A DNA stretch of 64,000 nucleotides from Cladopsammia gracilis (Eukaryota; Cnidaria; Anthozoa; Scleractinia; Dendrophylliidae). Of the stretch, positions 33,697 to 42,792 are shown piece after piece. The first letter of the stretch is position 1. Every line of letters starts with the position of its first letter. The notes under the pieces were generated by a model, which made no database searches, was not told the origin of the DNA, and was given only the letters and a program-made list of their open reading frames with translations. The translations under genes were made by a program, and so were the position numbers. The DNA lies in assembly GCA_022457155.1 (NCBI GenBank), contig JAJGOT010000054.1, positions 1,883,501-1,947,500 of the forward strand, in the 5' to 3' direction.

Positions 33697-35499
33697 TTAT
33701 ATTTCTTCAATGAATACCGTCAATACAACATTAAATGTGATCTCCGTGCCTGAATTGCGATTTGTTGTAACTAGATGTAGCTGTCGACCGTATGTTCCAT
33801 CGAGAATTGCATTCTGATTGATTCCTACTACCGTATTCGCGGGCATACTATAATAGTGAGAGATTGACACACTCCTACGTATTTTCAGGAAAGGAGCGGG
33901 TCGATTGGTATCATAAGTGGCAATAGCTTTTGTTATTTTGAAAGGAAATGAGAGATAAACACCCCATCGCGACATTGGAACTGCAGAACCGTACCAATTT
34001 AATATTTGGAAAGTTTTAATTTTGGGATTTAATATTTTGGTTTCAAGTTGAGTTATTTTAGCTTGAAGTTGTGTTATTACAGAAGAATTAACAATATCAT
34101 GATTATTCATATCAATATCGGTCTCCAAAACCATTTTTCCATTTTCAAAAATGAAAGGTGCATCGAAGACGCTACTTTCAACATCAGGTTGAGAACCTTT
34201 GACACCATATATGATCAGATTTGCATCTCCTTCTGCAGCTGACTCGGCAGTTCCCCGCCATTTCAGATCTAGAAATATATATTCAGGTGGAGAAATCTGC
34301 CATTTATGCATGTGGATGATGGATCTTGTATAAGTCGAAAACTTCTTTGTTGATTGTTGATTGATATTCAGACTTGTGCTCACGACATTAACACTAACAC
34401 CATCCATTGACGCTGGGAAGAATTCAATGCAAATAGTGTATTCTCCTTCTGGTAATTTGTACATATTGAACCCAAGTCTCCCAGAGTATTCATTAAAAGG
34501 ATCTTTTGTTATTTTCAAATCGTACGCCTTCTTATTGAAATGATGTGGAGAACTTGAAAAATCAGTTATTCCAGTCACTGTCATATTATGTTCAGAGCTG
34601 GATTCATCAATGTCTTCCATCAGATACCGGAATTCATCTTTCGGATGGGAGGTTGACGTGATATGCGATTCATTTACGTATTCTTTAAGCTTCTCTTCTA
34701 ATTCTATCGTGTGGACTACCACACCTCCTATCTGGCTATCCACATAAGATTTTGACGTGGGTTGATGCTTGAGAGTTGGTGTTGCAATATTGTTGATTTG
34801 TTGCGAGTTCATATCCAGGTTTCCGGTCATTGTTCCACCTTCCAACGAAAGCTTTTTCGCGGATTGGGCATCCACATATCTTTTATTTGCGCCTTGGTCA
34901 TCGACAGTTGGGTCTTTCACATTAAAAATGGTGTGATTTTCCATATCCAAAGCCGTCTCCATTGGAAACGTCTCTTTACGGGATAAGAATATATTTTTGA
35001 CATCATTGTAAGAAACTAGATTGTTATAATGTGCTCCCAAATCATGCCATGTTTGTTGTTTTGATTGGACAATATTGTACATCTCCTTCAAATCAATATC
35101 TTTAGTCACTTCATGAGTGTGAGCTGGGGCATCAGGGTGATATTTTTTTAAAGTTATCATATTCACCGCAGAAAGATCATTGTTTTCATCCGTATCCATA
35201 TTTGTGATCAGTTTTCGATCCATATCAATTTCTCCAGGTAGAATTAATTTATTCCCTCGCAGATCAAAATCGGCAGTCATATGAGTTGTTCCATCTAACT
35301 TTAAATAATGTGTGTCTCCATACTCTTTGTTGACAACATCTTTAAAATTTGTAGGATCCTTGACATTAACTAATTTCTTGTTTTGCATATCATAATTACC
35401 ATCATCTGTCAATTTGAACCCAACGCCAGGTAATCCACGTTGTGGTGTCGCCATTGATGTTGATGTTGACGATGGTAAAATTCCATTTGAGTAACTCAT
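33697..35499 (-). CDS. Fibre-like repeat protein
   Basis: About 600 residues from the Met at 35499. An ATG at 35529 would also work but overlaps the end of the ATPase frame, and the frame stays open back to 35631. The first half holds repeats of the form D-M-x-N-x-x-I-x-N-V-x-D-P...N-K-x-Y-V-D (for example 'DMENHTIFNVKDPTVDD', 'KRYVDAQ', 'DMNSQQINNIATPTLKHQPT', 'KSYVDSQ'), a pattern known from phage tail fibres and adenovirus-like or Maverick fibre proteins. A second half without repeats (about residues 280-600) may form the receptor-binding head, with a coiled-coil-like stretch ('VITQLQAKITQLETKIL') before the last ~120 residues. Likely role: trimeric vertex spike for attachment. This is inferred from the repeats and context only. 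Confidence 0.65.
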   Translation of the reverse strand: MSYSNGILPSSTSTSMATPQRGLPGVGFKLTDDGNYDMQNKKLVNVKDPTNFKDVVNKEYGDTHYLKLDGTTHMTADFDLRGNKLILPGEIDMDRKLITNMDTDENNDLSAVNMITLKKYHPDAPAHTHEVTKDIDLKEMYNIVQSKQQTWHDLGAHYNNLVSYNDVKNIFLSRKETFPMETALDMENHTIFNVKDPTVDDQGANKRYVDAQSAKKLSLEGGTMTGNLDMNSQQINNIATPTLKHQPTSKSYVDSQIGGVVVHTIELEEKLKEYVNESHITSTSHPKDEFRYLMEDIDESSSEHNMTVTGITDFSSSPHHFNKKAYDLKITKDPFNEYSGRLGFNMYKLPEGEYTICIEFFPASMDGVSVNVVSTSLNINQQSTKKFSTYTRSIIHMHKWQISPPEYIFLDLKWRGTAESAAEGDANLIIYGVKGSQPDVESSVFDAPFIFENGKMVLETDIDMNNHDIVNSSVITQLQAKITQLETKILNPKIKTFQILNWYGSAVPMSRWGVYLSFPFKITKAIATYDTNRPAPFLKIRRSVSISHYYSMPANTVVGINQNAILDGTYGRQLHLVTTNRNSGTEITFNVVLTVFIEEI

Positions 35500-35515
35500 A
35501 TATAATTGAGTTATA

Positions 35516-36014
35516 TTATATTTTTCCATTGAAATTCTTAGTTGTGAATTTCCGTGGCTTATCAATATATACGAAGGAATATGGTTCTTTAGTTGCTTTC
35601 TCATATAATTCTTTTGGAATACTGTTTTCACGGCAAATTAGACTCTTCTCATTAGCACTTGGGAATTCGTAAATAGAGAAATGTGAACAGTTCAATCTTA
35701 TGTCTTTTGGTGTCTTATAGTAGCTTTGACTCAGATAAATCACACTGCAATTTTTGTGTCTTCCTCGTATAAAATAGTCGACCAATGGTTTTTGGTTTTT
35801 ATTACATACGAAATCGTCAAATACTACTAATTTCTGTGAGTCACAGTCAAGGTCTTCAACGGGAATAATCTCATCGTTGTTTGCTTCAATAACTTCATAG
35901 CCAACTTCATCACTTATTGGTTGGAACATATCCATAAGATTCTGGTACTTGGACTGCTCTAAGTTTTTAGCATAAAGATATACTTTATCAAAATACAACA
36001 GATGGATGATCATA
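35516..36014 (-). pseudogene. Packaging ATPase, C-terminal part (split by transposon)
   Basis: 165 codons from 'MIIHLLYFDK' at 36013. It contains a Walker B-type 'KLVVFDDFV', a sensor-like 'CSVIYLSQSYYKTP' and the end of the FtsK/HerA-superfamily fold of viral genome-packaging ATPases (A32-like). The N-terminal 46 codons, with the P-loop, lie at 40246-40383. Between them sits a 4,229-bp transposon flanked by ATA. Without the insert and one ATA the two halves are in frame, giving about 211 residues. The C-terminal stop at 35516 is just before the fibre gene start. Confidence 0.85.
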
Positions 36015-36714
36015 CACTGGAAAAAATGACCAGTTTTCCACACAGGATTTGTTGTGGTTTACCTATGGATTTTAAAAAATCCACAAGACCTTAAAAACCA
36101 AACTTGGATTCTCTATGGATTTTGTATGGATATTTCTCCACAGGTTTTGACATCCATAGAAAAACCATATATGGTTAGCCATTTTCCTTGTTAACTGTGG
36201 AAATTTCAATAACAATGTGTGATTTGGAAATTTCCACACATGGATTGTGTTGCATTATCCACACATGGTTTGAGAAATTTCCATGTTTATTTTGGTTTTA
36301 AAGTTTTCCACATGGTGACAAATTGAAAATCATATTCTCCAAACTGGGACTTTTATTCATTAACCAAAGATGGTATTAGAATTATCCTGATTAACTTTGG
36401 TCTTCAAGTTTTCCACAATTTTCCTAATGTACAAAACATTTTCCAAAGTAGGATAATGATATGTTAACCACATAAGGTATTTTATTATTCGAGATAACTT
36501 TGGATTTTACATTATCCAGAAGACTTCAGCTGGGAAATCACATTTTCCAAAACTGGACAACTATTCATTAACCTCTTAAGGTATTAGCATTATCACAGTT
36601 TACTTTGGATTTTAAGTTCTCTACAATTCTTCAAAAAGAAAATAACATTTCCAAACGTGGACAATTGAGTTTACAGATAACATATTGCAAAATTGGACAA
36701 TAGCTATTAACCAC

Positions 36715-37232
36715 CTAAGGTATCAGAGTAAAGCTTGCTTCCAAATTCATGGGTTGCAAAGTGCAATTAGTACTTATTTCCATACTTTCTTCATCGAAAT
36801 GGCTCTTGTGATCATTTTCATTGCTTTCAAAAGTAAAATTCCCTTCAATATCTCCTGCAAATGAGAATTCGAAACAAGCGAATTTAACATACACGCGAAC
36901 ATTCTATATGTAATTATAAAATGAAGAACGACGTTTCTTGACTCAATAATCTCATTAACAATAAATGTTAAAATGTCAAAGTTGTTTGCTCGATTGCTCA
37001 CTGGTGTTCTGAAATAAAAAATGAAACGAAACATCTTTACCTTCTGTGTTCAGTTCCACATCTTCTCCATCAGTCCTCACGTCATCGTTTTCGGCCGTAC
37101 ATAACTTATTTATGTCTTCTTGCAGTTCACTGCTTTTCCGTTGCAGTTATTACAATAGCAGTGTACATGAATTGCAGGTTTTTGAGTGCAATTACAAAGA
37201 GCTGAGGGGAACAAGTCCGTTCCTTCCGCCAT
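36715..37232 (-). CDS. Cys-rich two-exon gene, N-terminal transposase-like
   Basis: Not found as one long frame. The proposed exon 1 runs from an ATG at 37232 to a GT donor at 37041 and encodes 'MAEGTDLFPSALCNC' and 'HVHCYCNNCNGK', a dense Cys/His cluster. It then needs a one-base shift near 37140 to continue into an acidic stretch ending 'GEDVELNTE'. Exon 2 (36854-36715) follows a tttgcag acceptor and is acidic ('ESNENDHKSHFDEES'), ending in TAG inside a subterminal repeat. Such Cys-rich N-termini precede the catalytic region in some CACTA-type transposases, so this may be the stump of a deleted transposase. The exon model and the shift are inference. Confidence 0.4.
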
Positions 37233-37466
37233 GTTTGCCCGCGATGATCGCGATCACCGCGATATGTTTACTCGGTCAGCGGGTCCCTCCATGACCGGAG
37301 TTCTGGACAGCCAATCACAGGCCTCAAAAACCGCTGCGTCATGCGTTCCCGCCAAAAGTAGCCGAAAGCCCGTTTTGGTTGAGCGGTTGAGCGAGTGTTC
37401 ACTCGTTTTGCTGTACGTTGTATTGGGCGCCGGTTTTGTGTTTGGTTTGTCGTATTTCAAGCTAAA
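37190..37466. promoter_or_regulatory. CpG-rich divergent promoter candidate
   Basis: Unlike the AT-rich surroundings, this stretch is GC- and CpG-rich, with palindromic words such as 'gcgatgatcgcgatcaccgc' near 37242. It lies between two divergent first exons (37232 leftward, 37467 rightward), as expected for a shared promoter. Confidence 0.45.
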
Positions 37467-39475
37467 ATGGTTGATAATAATCATGAAGAAGAGGACAAAA
37501 ACGACGAGAGTTCAAAGAAAATCAAATTAGATGTCGAGGATGAAGATAAGAATGTAAAAGGTTTGTAGATTTTTGCGTAGTTTAGCTCCAAGTGCGTAAT
37601 GTAGATTCAGGCGAGACAAGTTTGTCTCTTTCAGTCGTCAACTTACTTCAATCCATTCCTACCGCTTGACTTGAAATTTTTGTTCACGACAAATATAATA
37701 TTGTCTTAGGTTCTGAAATTTCTCGAGTTTTAATCGGTAGAAAAGAGTCAATAGACCTAAATTTGTCGGTACACAGATCCGCTCTTGACCATAAGCTTAT
37801 ATTTTTTGACGGGAATTGAAATTAAGCAGCTATTCTGAAGCTTTTTATACTTACCTAGCTAGATGCTTCGTTTTAACCACGAAAAAAGCTGTCTGTTATT
37901 TTATTTTGCTTGCACTAGACTGGTCAAAGGAAAGAGTGAAGAAATTGGCGGCTGAGGCGTTTGGTGAAGACGTTACTGAAAAATTTCTATCCGAAGAAGT
38001 GACAGGGGAAACGTTAATCAGTGAAAGAATCACCAGTGTGGACGCTATGGAGCGCCTTGGACTGCGTACGTTAGGAAAGCAAGAAAGATTTAGGCGTGTT
38101 GTTCAACAGTTAATAGGTTAGATTTATTTTAAGGTTCTTTGTACATATTGTAAACAGGAGGCTACACTGGTAGCCTGTACTCATGCGCTTGCATAAGAAC
38201 TTTTTATGGTTTATTTTAACTGGGTCACGCACCCCTTCCCTCTCAACGAATTTTGCGTGACATGTAAGTCTTGTTTTGTTTACATAATATCAGACATCAT
38301 TTATTATGACTGAATTTACGACTGAATTTAAACATGTTTTATAAGCATTTCTCCAAATCTAGCGACAACACAAAGAAAAATTTAATCACAAATTGATATC
38401 AACATAAATTCCCATCGAAAAATGTAATTTCTTTACCGGTAAAGTCCAAATGCTAGTGGCTTGACTCGGCTATTTGAAAACAAGAACGTGATTACAGGCA
38501 CGCCGAAATCACAAGGTTGCGTGTAAGCAAAAAAGTTCACAAGAAAATGAGTCTATGACACGTCTGTTCTGTAACGTCTAAAAATTATCTGCCAATAATA
38601 TTTTTATGGATTTTTTTTTCTGGCAGAAAGAAGATGGTACTTGGAGAAATAAATAAAGAGTGGCCCATTGATGAGGAAATTCCCTCCTTCAGACGCTACA
38701 AACATGACCAAGTTGTAAAGCTAAATGAATTTGTCAGACGTTTAAGTGAAGGCAAGGAGGTCACTAAATACACATTCCCAGAGTGTGCTTTTGGTGCAGC
38801 TGCAATTCGGGAAATGGTTATGAGTCATATGAAGGAGCGAAGAAGAAAGGTGAAAGATACTGAGTTTCAAAAGGGGGCAACTGTTTCAGACAGAAGTGCA
38901 AGCAGTGGTGACACTGAAAGTGTCTACGAGTCAAGTAGTAGCTCCAGTTCTTCACCACCATCATCTCAGTTCCACAAGAAAACGATTTATGCAGAATACT
39001 TTAATCCAAGTAAGTATCAAGTTTCAGATTATGTCTTATCTATATACAGTCAACTCTTTAACATGGACACTGCCAGGAACATCTCCAACTGTTCACATCA
39101 GCAACTATTCTGCCTGAAGAAAAAATTGTTTGTAGTCTTTTGCAGCCTTAGCACATGAAAACACTAAAAAAAAAAATGCAAACTTGTTTATAAATGAACT
39201 TTGAATTCTCTTTTGCAGGTATGACTCAGGCCAGCTGTGAATGTGTTATTCTTGCTGTGCTGAAAAAGAACACTGTCAAAGATGTTTCATTGGTGAAAGA
39301 TCTTGTCCCATTAAAGAAGAACTTTATGCTCTCACTGCTAAGAAGCCAAGACAAAAACACTCACATCAGAGCCATTGCTAATTCCCTTTATGAGCAGGGA
39401 TATATTTCAATCAAGGAAGGGGTTAATTTGGAAAATCTCACAAGAGAGGACATCACTGTTGTTAAGTCCATTTAA
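37467..39475 (+). CDS. Spliced cargo gene with SAM-like domain
   Basis: Four candidate exons with GT/AG borders: 37467-37560 (acidic, from ATG), 37919-38116, 38627-39009 and 39219-39475. Exons 1-2 join in phase and give 'DWSKERVKKLAAEAFGEDV' through 'AMERLGLRTLGKQERFRR', resembling a SAM domain (Trp at start, 'LGL.tLG.r' at end). Exons 3-4 also join in phase and give a basic, Ser-rich linker and a final helical region ending 'LTREDITVVKSI'. The exon 2-3 join fits only if the donor is taken 8 bases upstream (38108), or if an unseen exon lies between. No transposase motif is present, so this looks like passenger DNA or a transposon accessory protein. Confidence 0.5.
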
Positions 39476-40243
39476 CAATGCACTTTAACATGTGATTTGT
39501 TGTTGATTTCATATTAGAGGTGTTCCTTTATATTAAGTGGTTCAAATTCCTTTTCTTATTAATGCATGAATCATAGACAATGTTAAGTCAATTAAGAGTG
39601 CATTTCCTGTTGACTTTATTGTGCTTCCTATTTCCATTAAAGTTATTTTTCTGAGTTAATTCTTGTCCAGCAATGTAATTGTTAAAAGGTAATAGGTGTT
39701 ATGGGAATTTAAAAAAAATTCCGATATTGGAAACATCACTAACCAGGACGGACCCATTTTGGAATTCAAGAAACCCAGTTCAGTATTTTTGACAACTATG
39801 GAAAACCTTGAATCCCACTTAGGAAATTGATTATCTTATATTGGTTACACAATATTTCCCTTGTTTGGATAACAAAAATTCCACGTTAGGGTGTAAAACA
39901 TTTAACTCTGGAAAAAGCATTTACCCATCATGGATATCAAGATATCGCACTGGTTAAATTGTTAATTATTCATCCTGGGATATTTAAAATTCCTTCTCTG
40001 GTTTTTTACAAAGTGGAAAATACAAAAACCAGTCTTGTATTTCCAATTTTCCATGTTTCTCTCAGTTTGAGTGGTCACATTTTTCCACAATTGGAAAAGT
40101 GAAATTCCACATCTGGAATTTCAAGTATTCCAATGTGGAAAAAAGGCACTTTTTCCAAGAAGGGATTTTTAACATAAACCAAATAAGAACCACACAAAAA
40201 CCACAGAAATTTTTGTGTGGAAAACTGGTCAATTTTTCCAGTG

Positions 40244-40383
40244 ATATGCATTAGTGCATTAGTTTTCCCCGAACCGCTGGGTCCGCAAACCAACATCCGA
40301 AATGATCGATCAGGCATGAATTCATATAACTGTTTAAAGTTTGAGACAACATCGTTTTCAACGTCATAATTTGGTATTTTCAT
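40244..40383 (-). pseudogene. Packaging ATPase, N-terminal part (split by transposon)
   Basis: 46 codons beginning 'MKIPNYDVENDVVSNFKQLY' and containing the P-loop 'CGPSGSGKT' (G34-T41). After 'NALMH' the sequence runs into the nested transposon. The open frame continues about 56 codons into that insert before a stop, so any product would be an isolated P-loop fragment. The start is preceded by 'catataatataa'. Divergently oriented from the gene at 40507. Confidence 0.85.
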
Positions 40384-40419
40384 TTATATTATATGGGTAT
40401 ATTATTTCAATATAACATG

Positions 40420-40442
40420 GTGTTATACACGGTGTATAACAC
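40420..40442. promoter_or_regulatory. Perfect 23-bp palindrome between divergent genes
   Basis: Two 11-bp arms, GTGTTATACAC and GTGTATAACAC, around a single G, lie in the 123-bp gap between the ATPase (leftward) and the PPxY protein (rightward). A dimeric regulator could bind here, or it could be a transcription signal. No protein of the element is an obvious partner. Confidence 0.6.
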
Positions 40443-40506
40443 GGTATTAAACGTTATTTTTTATATATGATTTTCATTTTTATGTAATGTAATAATATAA
40501 CAATAA

Positions 40507-41529
40507 ATGAGTTTACTTAAGTGGAAAGAACTCGCAAAGAGTAAATCTGATTTAGGGAATAAGATTAATTATGTTCATGATAGAATTACGAAACATGATA
40601 TTAGTCAGCAGACAAGCCAACAGTCATTGGCGAAGGTATTTAAACCAGTGACTAGTAAATTAGATGATGTTATTGACAGTAATTTAGATTTAAGGATGCC
40701 TCAGAGAAAAAAGCGACCACCTAAGAAAGGTGAGCCTGGTATTGACTATATGCCTGAAGTTGATCCATATGAAGACATGGATGTAGAAGGTCTGATTGAT
40801 TTTGGTGATTATGTACCACCACAACAAGATAAACAACTGATACCAAAACCTCCAACATATGACGAATCTTTACAAGATCTTATTGAAGGAAAGAAGCAGA
40901 TTTATGTTGATCCTCAGTACCAGCCTCCGGAACCTGAGGATTTACCACCAGAATATGATGACGACGAAGAGATCGATTATGCATTAGATGATGAAGATAC
41001 GAGTAATGAGATTTTGAATGATATTGGTATTGTGAATTATGAAAATGTGGATAAGATATTGAATCAATCAACAATAACACCCCAAAAGACTAAGAAATAT
41101 CTTAATAAGATTATAAAGGAGGCCAAATCAAAAAGGAGTCAATTAAGTGGCTATAAAGCATATGTTACAAAACAATACAATAAGGGGGAGATATCATCAG
41201 GTGAAAGGCAAATGCGAAACAAAAGAATAGACAACGCAAGAGTTACTTTAAATGAATACATAAAACATTATAATACTAAATTGGAAACAATAAAAGGTTC
41301 TGGAATCCAGAGTCGGGGAAAAAAACAGAGAGGCGGAAATATTATGTTTTATAATGATGTAAAGCAGCTTGTTAAAAAATTGGAATTGATTATTGGTGAA
41401 ATATTGGCAGGAAATACTAGCATTGATATGCGAAATACAGGAGTAGTTATATTGGACACATTATTGAAGACATCAACAATCAATAGACCACAATATAATA
41501 AATTGTTTAGTCAATATTTCAAAATATAA
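40507..41529 (+). CDS. Virion-type protein with two PPxY motifs
   Basis: 340 residues, intact. Two PPxY motifs (PPTY 115-118 and PPEY 147-150) sit in an acidic, Pro-rich middle region (about 75-160). Such motifs bind WW domains of NEDD4-like ubiquitin ligases and act as late or entry domains in many viruses, including the pVI protein of adenoviruses. A basic helical region follows, with 'IKGSG' at 262-266, which fits the (I/L/M)xGx|G consensus of adenain-type proteases, then 'RGKKQRGG' and a hydrophobic C-terminal domain. It opens the rightward structural block and has the AT-rich motif 'aataatataacaataa' before the ATG. Likely a minor structural or core protein; precise role unknown. Confidence 0.6.
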   Translation: MSLLKWKELAKSKSDLGNKINYVHDRITKHDISQQTSQQSLAKVFKPVTSKLDDVIDSNLDLRMPQRKKRPPKKGEPGIDYMPEVDPYEDMDVEGLIDFGDYVPPQQDKQLIPKPPTYDESLQDLIEGKKQIYVDPQYQPPEPEDLPPEYDDDEEIDYALDDEDTSNEILNDIGIVNYENVDKILNQSTITPQKTKKYLNKIIKEAKSKRSQLSGYKAYVTKQYNKGEISSGERQMRNKRIDNARVTLNEYIKHYNTKLETIKGSGIQSRGKKQRGGNIMFYNDVKQLVKKLELIIGEILAGNTSIDMRNTGVVILDTLLKTSTINRPQYNKLFSQYFKI

Positions 41530-41551
41530 TTAATATAACTTTATTATATAA

Positions 41552-42298
41552 ATGGAACGAGAGATAGTATTATCATCTTATAGTGTAAAAGATCAAGGGA
41601 ATAATAAACCTGAGGATTTTACAACAAAATTTACTAGACCTATAATTTTGGATAGAAATATGCAATATGTTATTGGTCTTAACAGAATCATCAATATGAG
41701 TTTTACATGGTTTAATATTAATGCTGGATACAACAATCAATTAATCAAATATAGCTCCGATAGTGGTTCAACATTTAACAACATCACCTTTCCAGCTGGA
41801 GTATGGAATTATACAGACTTCAACACATATATCAAGGAGATAACAAAGACTGGTGATACGTATCCGATCACTCTTGAATTCGATAATACAACATTCAGAG
41901 TAACGATAGTATTGGCTCAGAATTACCAACTTGATCTAACCCATTCCAATTTCAATGAACTCATCGGGTTTGATAAGAAATTATTAGAAAGTGGGACGAA
42001 TATAGGGCCAAGAGTGCCTAATCTATCACAAGATACAGATGTATTGAATATCCATTGTGATCTGATTAATGATTCACTTGTAGACGGTCAAGATACGGAC
42101 ATAATTTATTCCTTCTCAACCAGTGTTCTCCAACCTAGTTATTCATTCACCTTAGAACCCCGGAGAATCACCTATAATCCTGTGAATAAGAATACGATTT
42201 CTAGTATAAGGATTTATATCACCGATGGAAAAAGAAGATTAGTTGACCTGAATGGGGCAGATACATCATTTTCACTAATCCTGAAAAGTTTAGAATAA
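41552..42298 (+). CDS. Minor capsid (penton-like) protein
   Basis: 248 residues, intact. It contains the conserved end block of Maverick minor capsid proteins ('DLINDSLVDGQDTDIIYSFS', 'PSYSFTLEPRRITYNPVN', 'ISSIRIYITDGKRRLVDLNG'). The family adopts a single jelly-roll fold and is thought to form pentamers at the capsid vertices. It starts 22 bases after the preceding gene and ends 18 bases before the next. 'aatataactttattatataa' precedes the ATG. Length is typical for the family. Confidence 0.85.
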   Translation: MEREIVLSSYSVKDQGNNKPEDFTTKFTRPIILDRNMQYVIGLNRIINMSFTWFNINAGYNNQLIKYSSDSGSTFNNITFPAGVWNYTDFNTYIKEITKTGDTYPITLEFDNTTFRVTIVLAQNYQLDLTHSNFNELIGFDKKLLESGTNIGPRVPNLSQDTDVLNIHCDLINDSLVDGQDTDIIYSFSTSVLQPSYSFTLEPRRITYNPVNKNTISSIRIYITDGKRRLVDLNGADTSFSLILKSLE

Positions 42299-42316
42299 TA
42301 TAACATAATAGTATAA

Positions 42317-42715
42317 ATGAAACCATATGAATTCAAAAGATTTTACCATCCACAACTTGGTAAATTTGTATATCAACACAAAGGGTCTGGGCTTATCGTT
42401 GATAATATTTTCAAACCATTAAAGAGTGTGGCATCAGCTGTTTTTAAGAAATTTGCTAAGCCAATAGCAAAGAAGGCACTAGAATCGGGGATATCGCATG
42501 CAGGTAAGCGATTGGGTGAGGCAGTATCACAGAAGTCAGGAGACCTAATAATGAAAAGATTGGCAAATTTGAGAAAAGGAGCTACAAGACAAACGGCAAA
42601 TGTTCCATCCTCACCCATTAAACAGCAACAGCAAGATGAAAGTACTGATATGATACTCAATAGATTGATATCAGGATCTGGTGTGAAAAGAAGGCGTAGA
42701 GTAAGAGTAGTATAG
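42317..42715 (+). CDS. Adenovirus pVI-like basic protein with 11-residue tail
   Basis: 132 residues, strongly basic. Near the N-terminus (21-50) lies 'HKGSG' followed by an amphipathic stretch 'LIVDNIFKPLKSVASAVFKK', which fits a membrane-disrupting helix exposed after cleavage. The C-terminus is 'ISGSGVKRRRRVRVV'. ISGS|G (118-122) matches the adenain consensus, and cutting there would release an 11-residue basic peptide starting Gly-Val. In adenoviruses the pVI tail is likewise an 11-residue basic peptide starting Gly-Val that activates the protease. Gene order (between penton-like and hexon-like genes) also fits. The comparison is from motif and length, not from alignment. Confidence 0.6.
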   Translation: MKPYEFKRFYHPQLGKFVYQHKGSGLIVDNIFKPLKSVASAVFKKFAKPIAKKALESGISHAGKRLGEAVSQKSGDLIMKRLANLRKGATRQTANVPSSPIKQQQQDESTDMILNRLISGSGVKRRRRVRVV

Positions 42716-42792
42716 AATCAATAAAATGATTGAAAACATCTATATATTACAAAATTATGGTATATAATTGTAAAATTATCTAACATAATAAT

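Larger units (their letters stand above)
36015..40243. mobile_element. CACTA-like transposon nested in the ATPase gene
   Basis: A 4,229-bp insertion. The ends are inverted repeats CACTGGAAAAAATGACCAGT... and the complement (about 30 bp with one mismatch, then weaker similarity around 'ttgtggttt'). ATA flanks both sides (36012-36014 and 40244-40246). CACTR ends with 3-bp duplications fit EnSpm/CACTA. Both sub-ends are full of short tggaaa/tttccaca words, and 'ttaacc..taaggtat' recurs near 36473, 36570 and 36706, like transposase-binding subterminal repeats. No full transposase is present. It carries two divergent gene pieces. Confidence 0.8.

Noticed and set aside
34048..35672. Plus-strand open frames opposite the fibre-like gene.
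   Set aside because: Short shadows of the long intact minus-strand gene.
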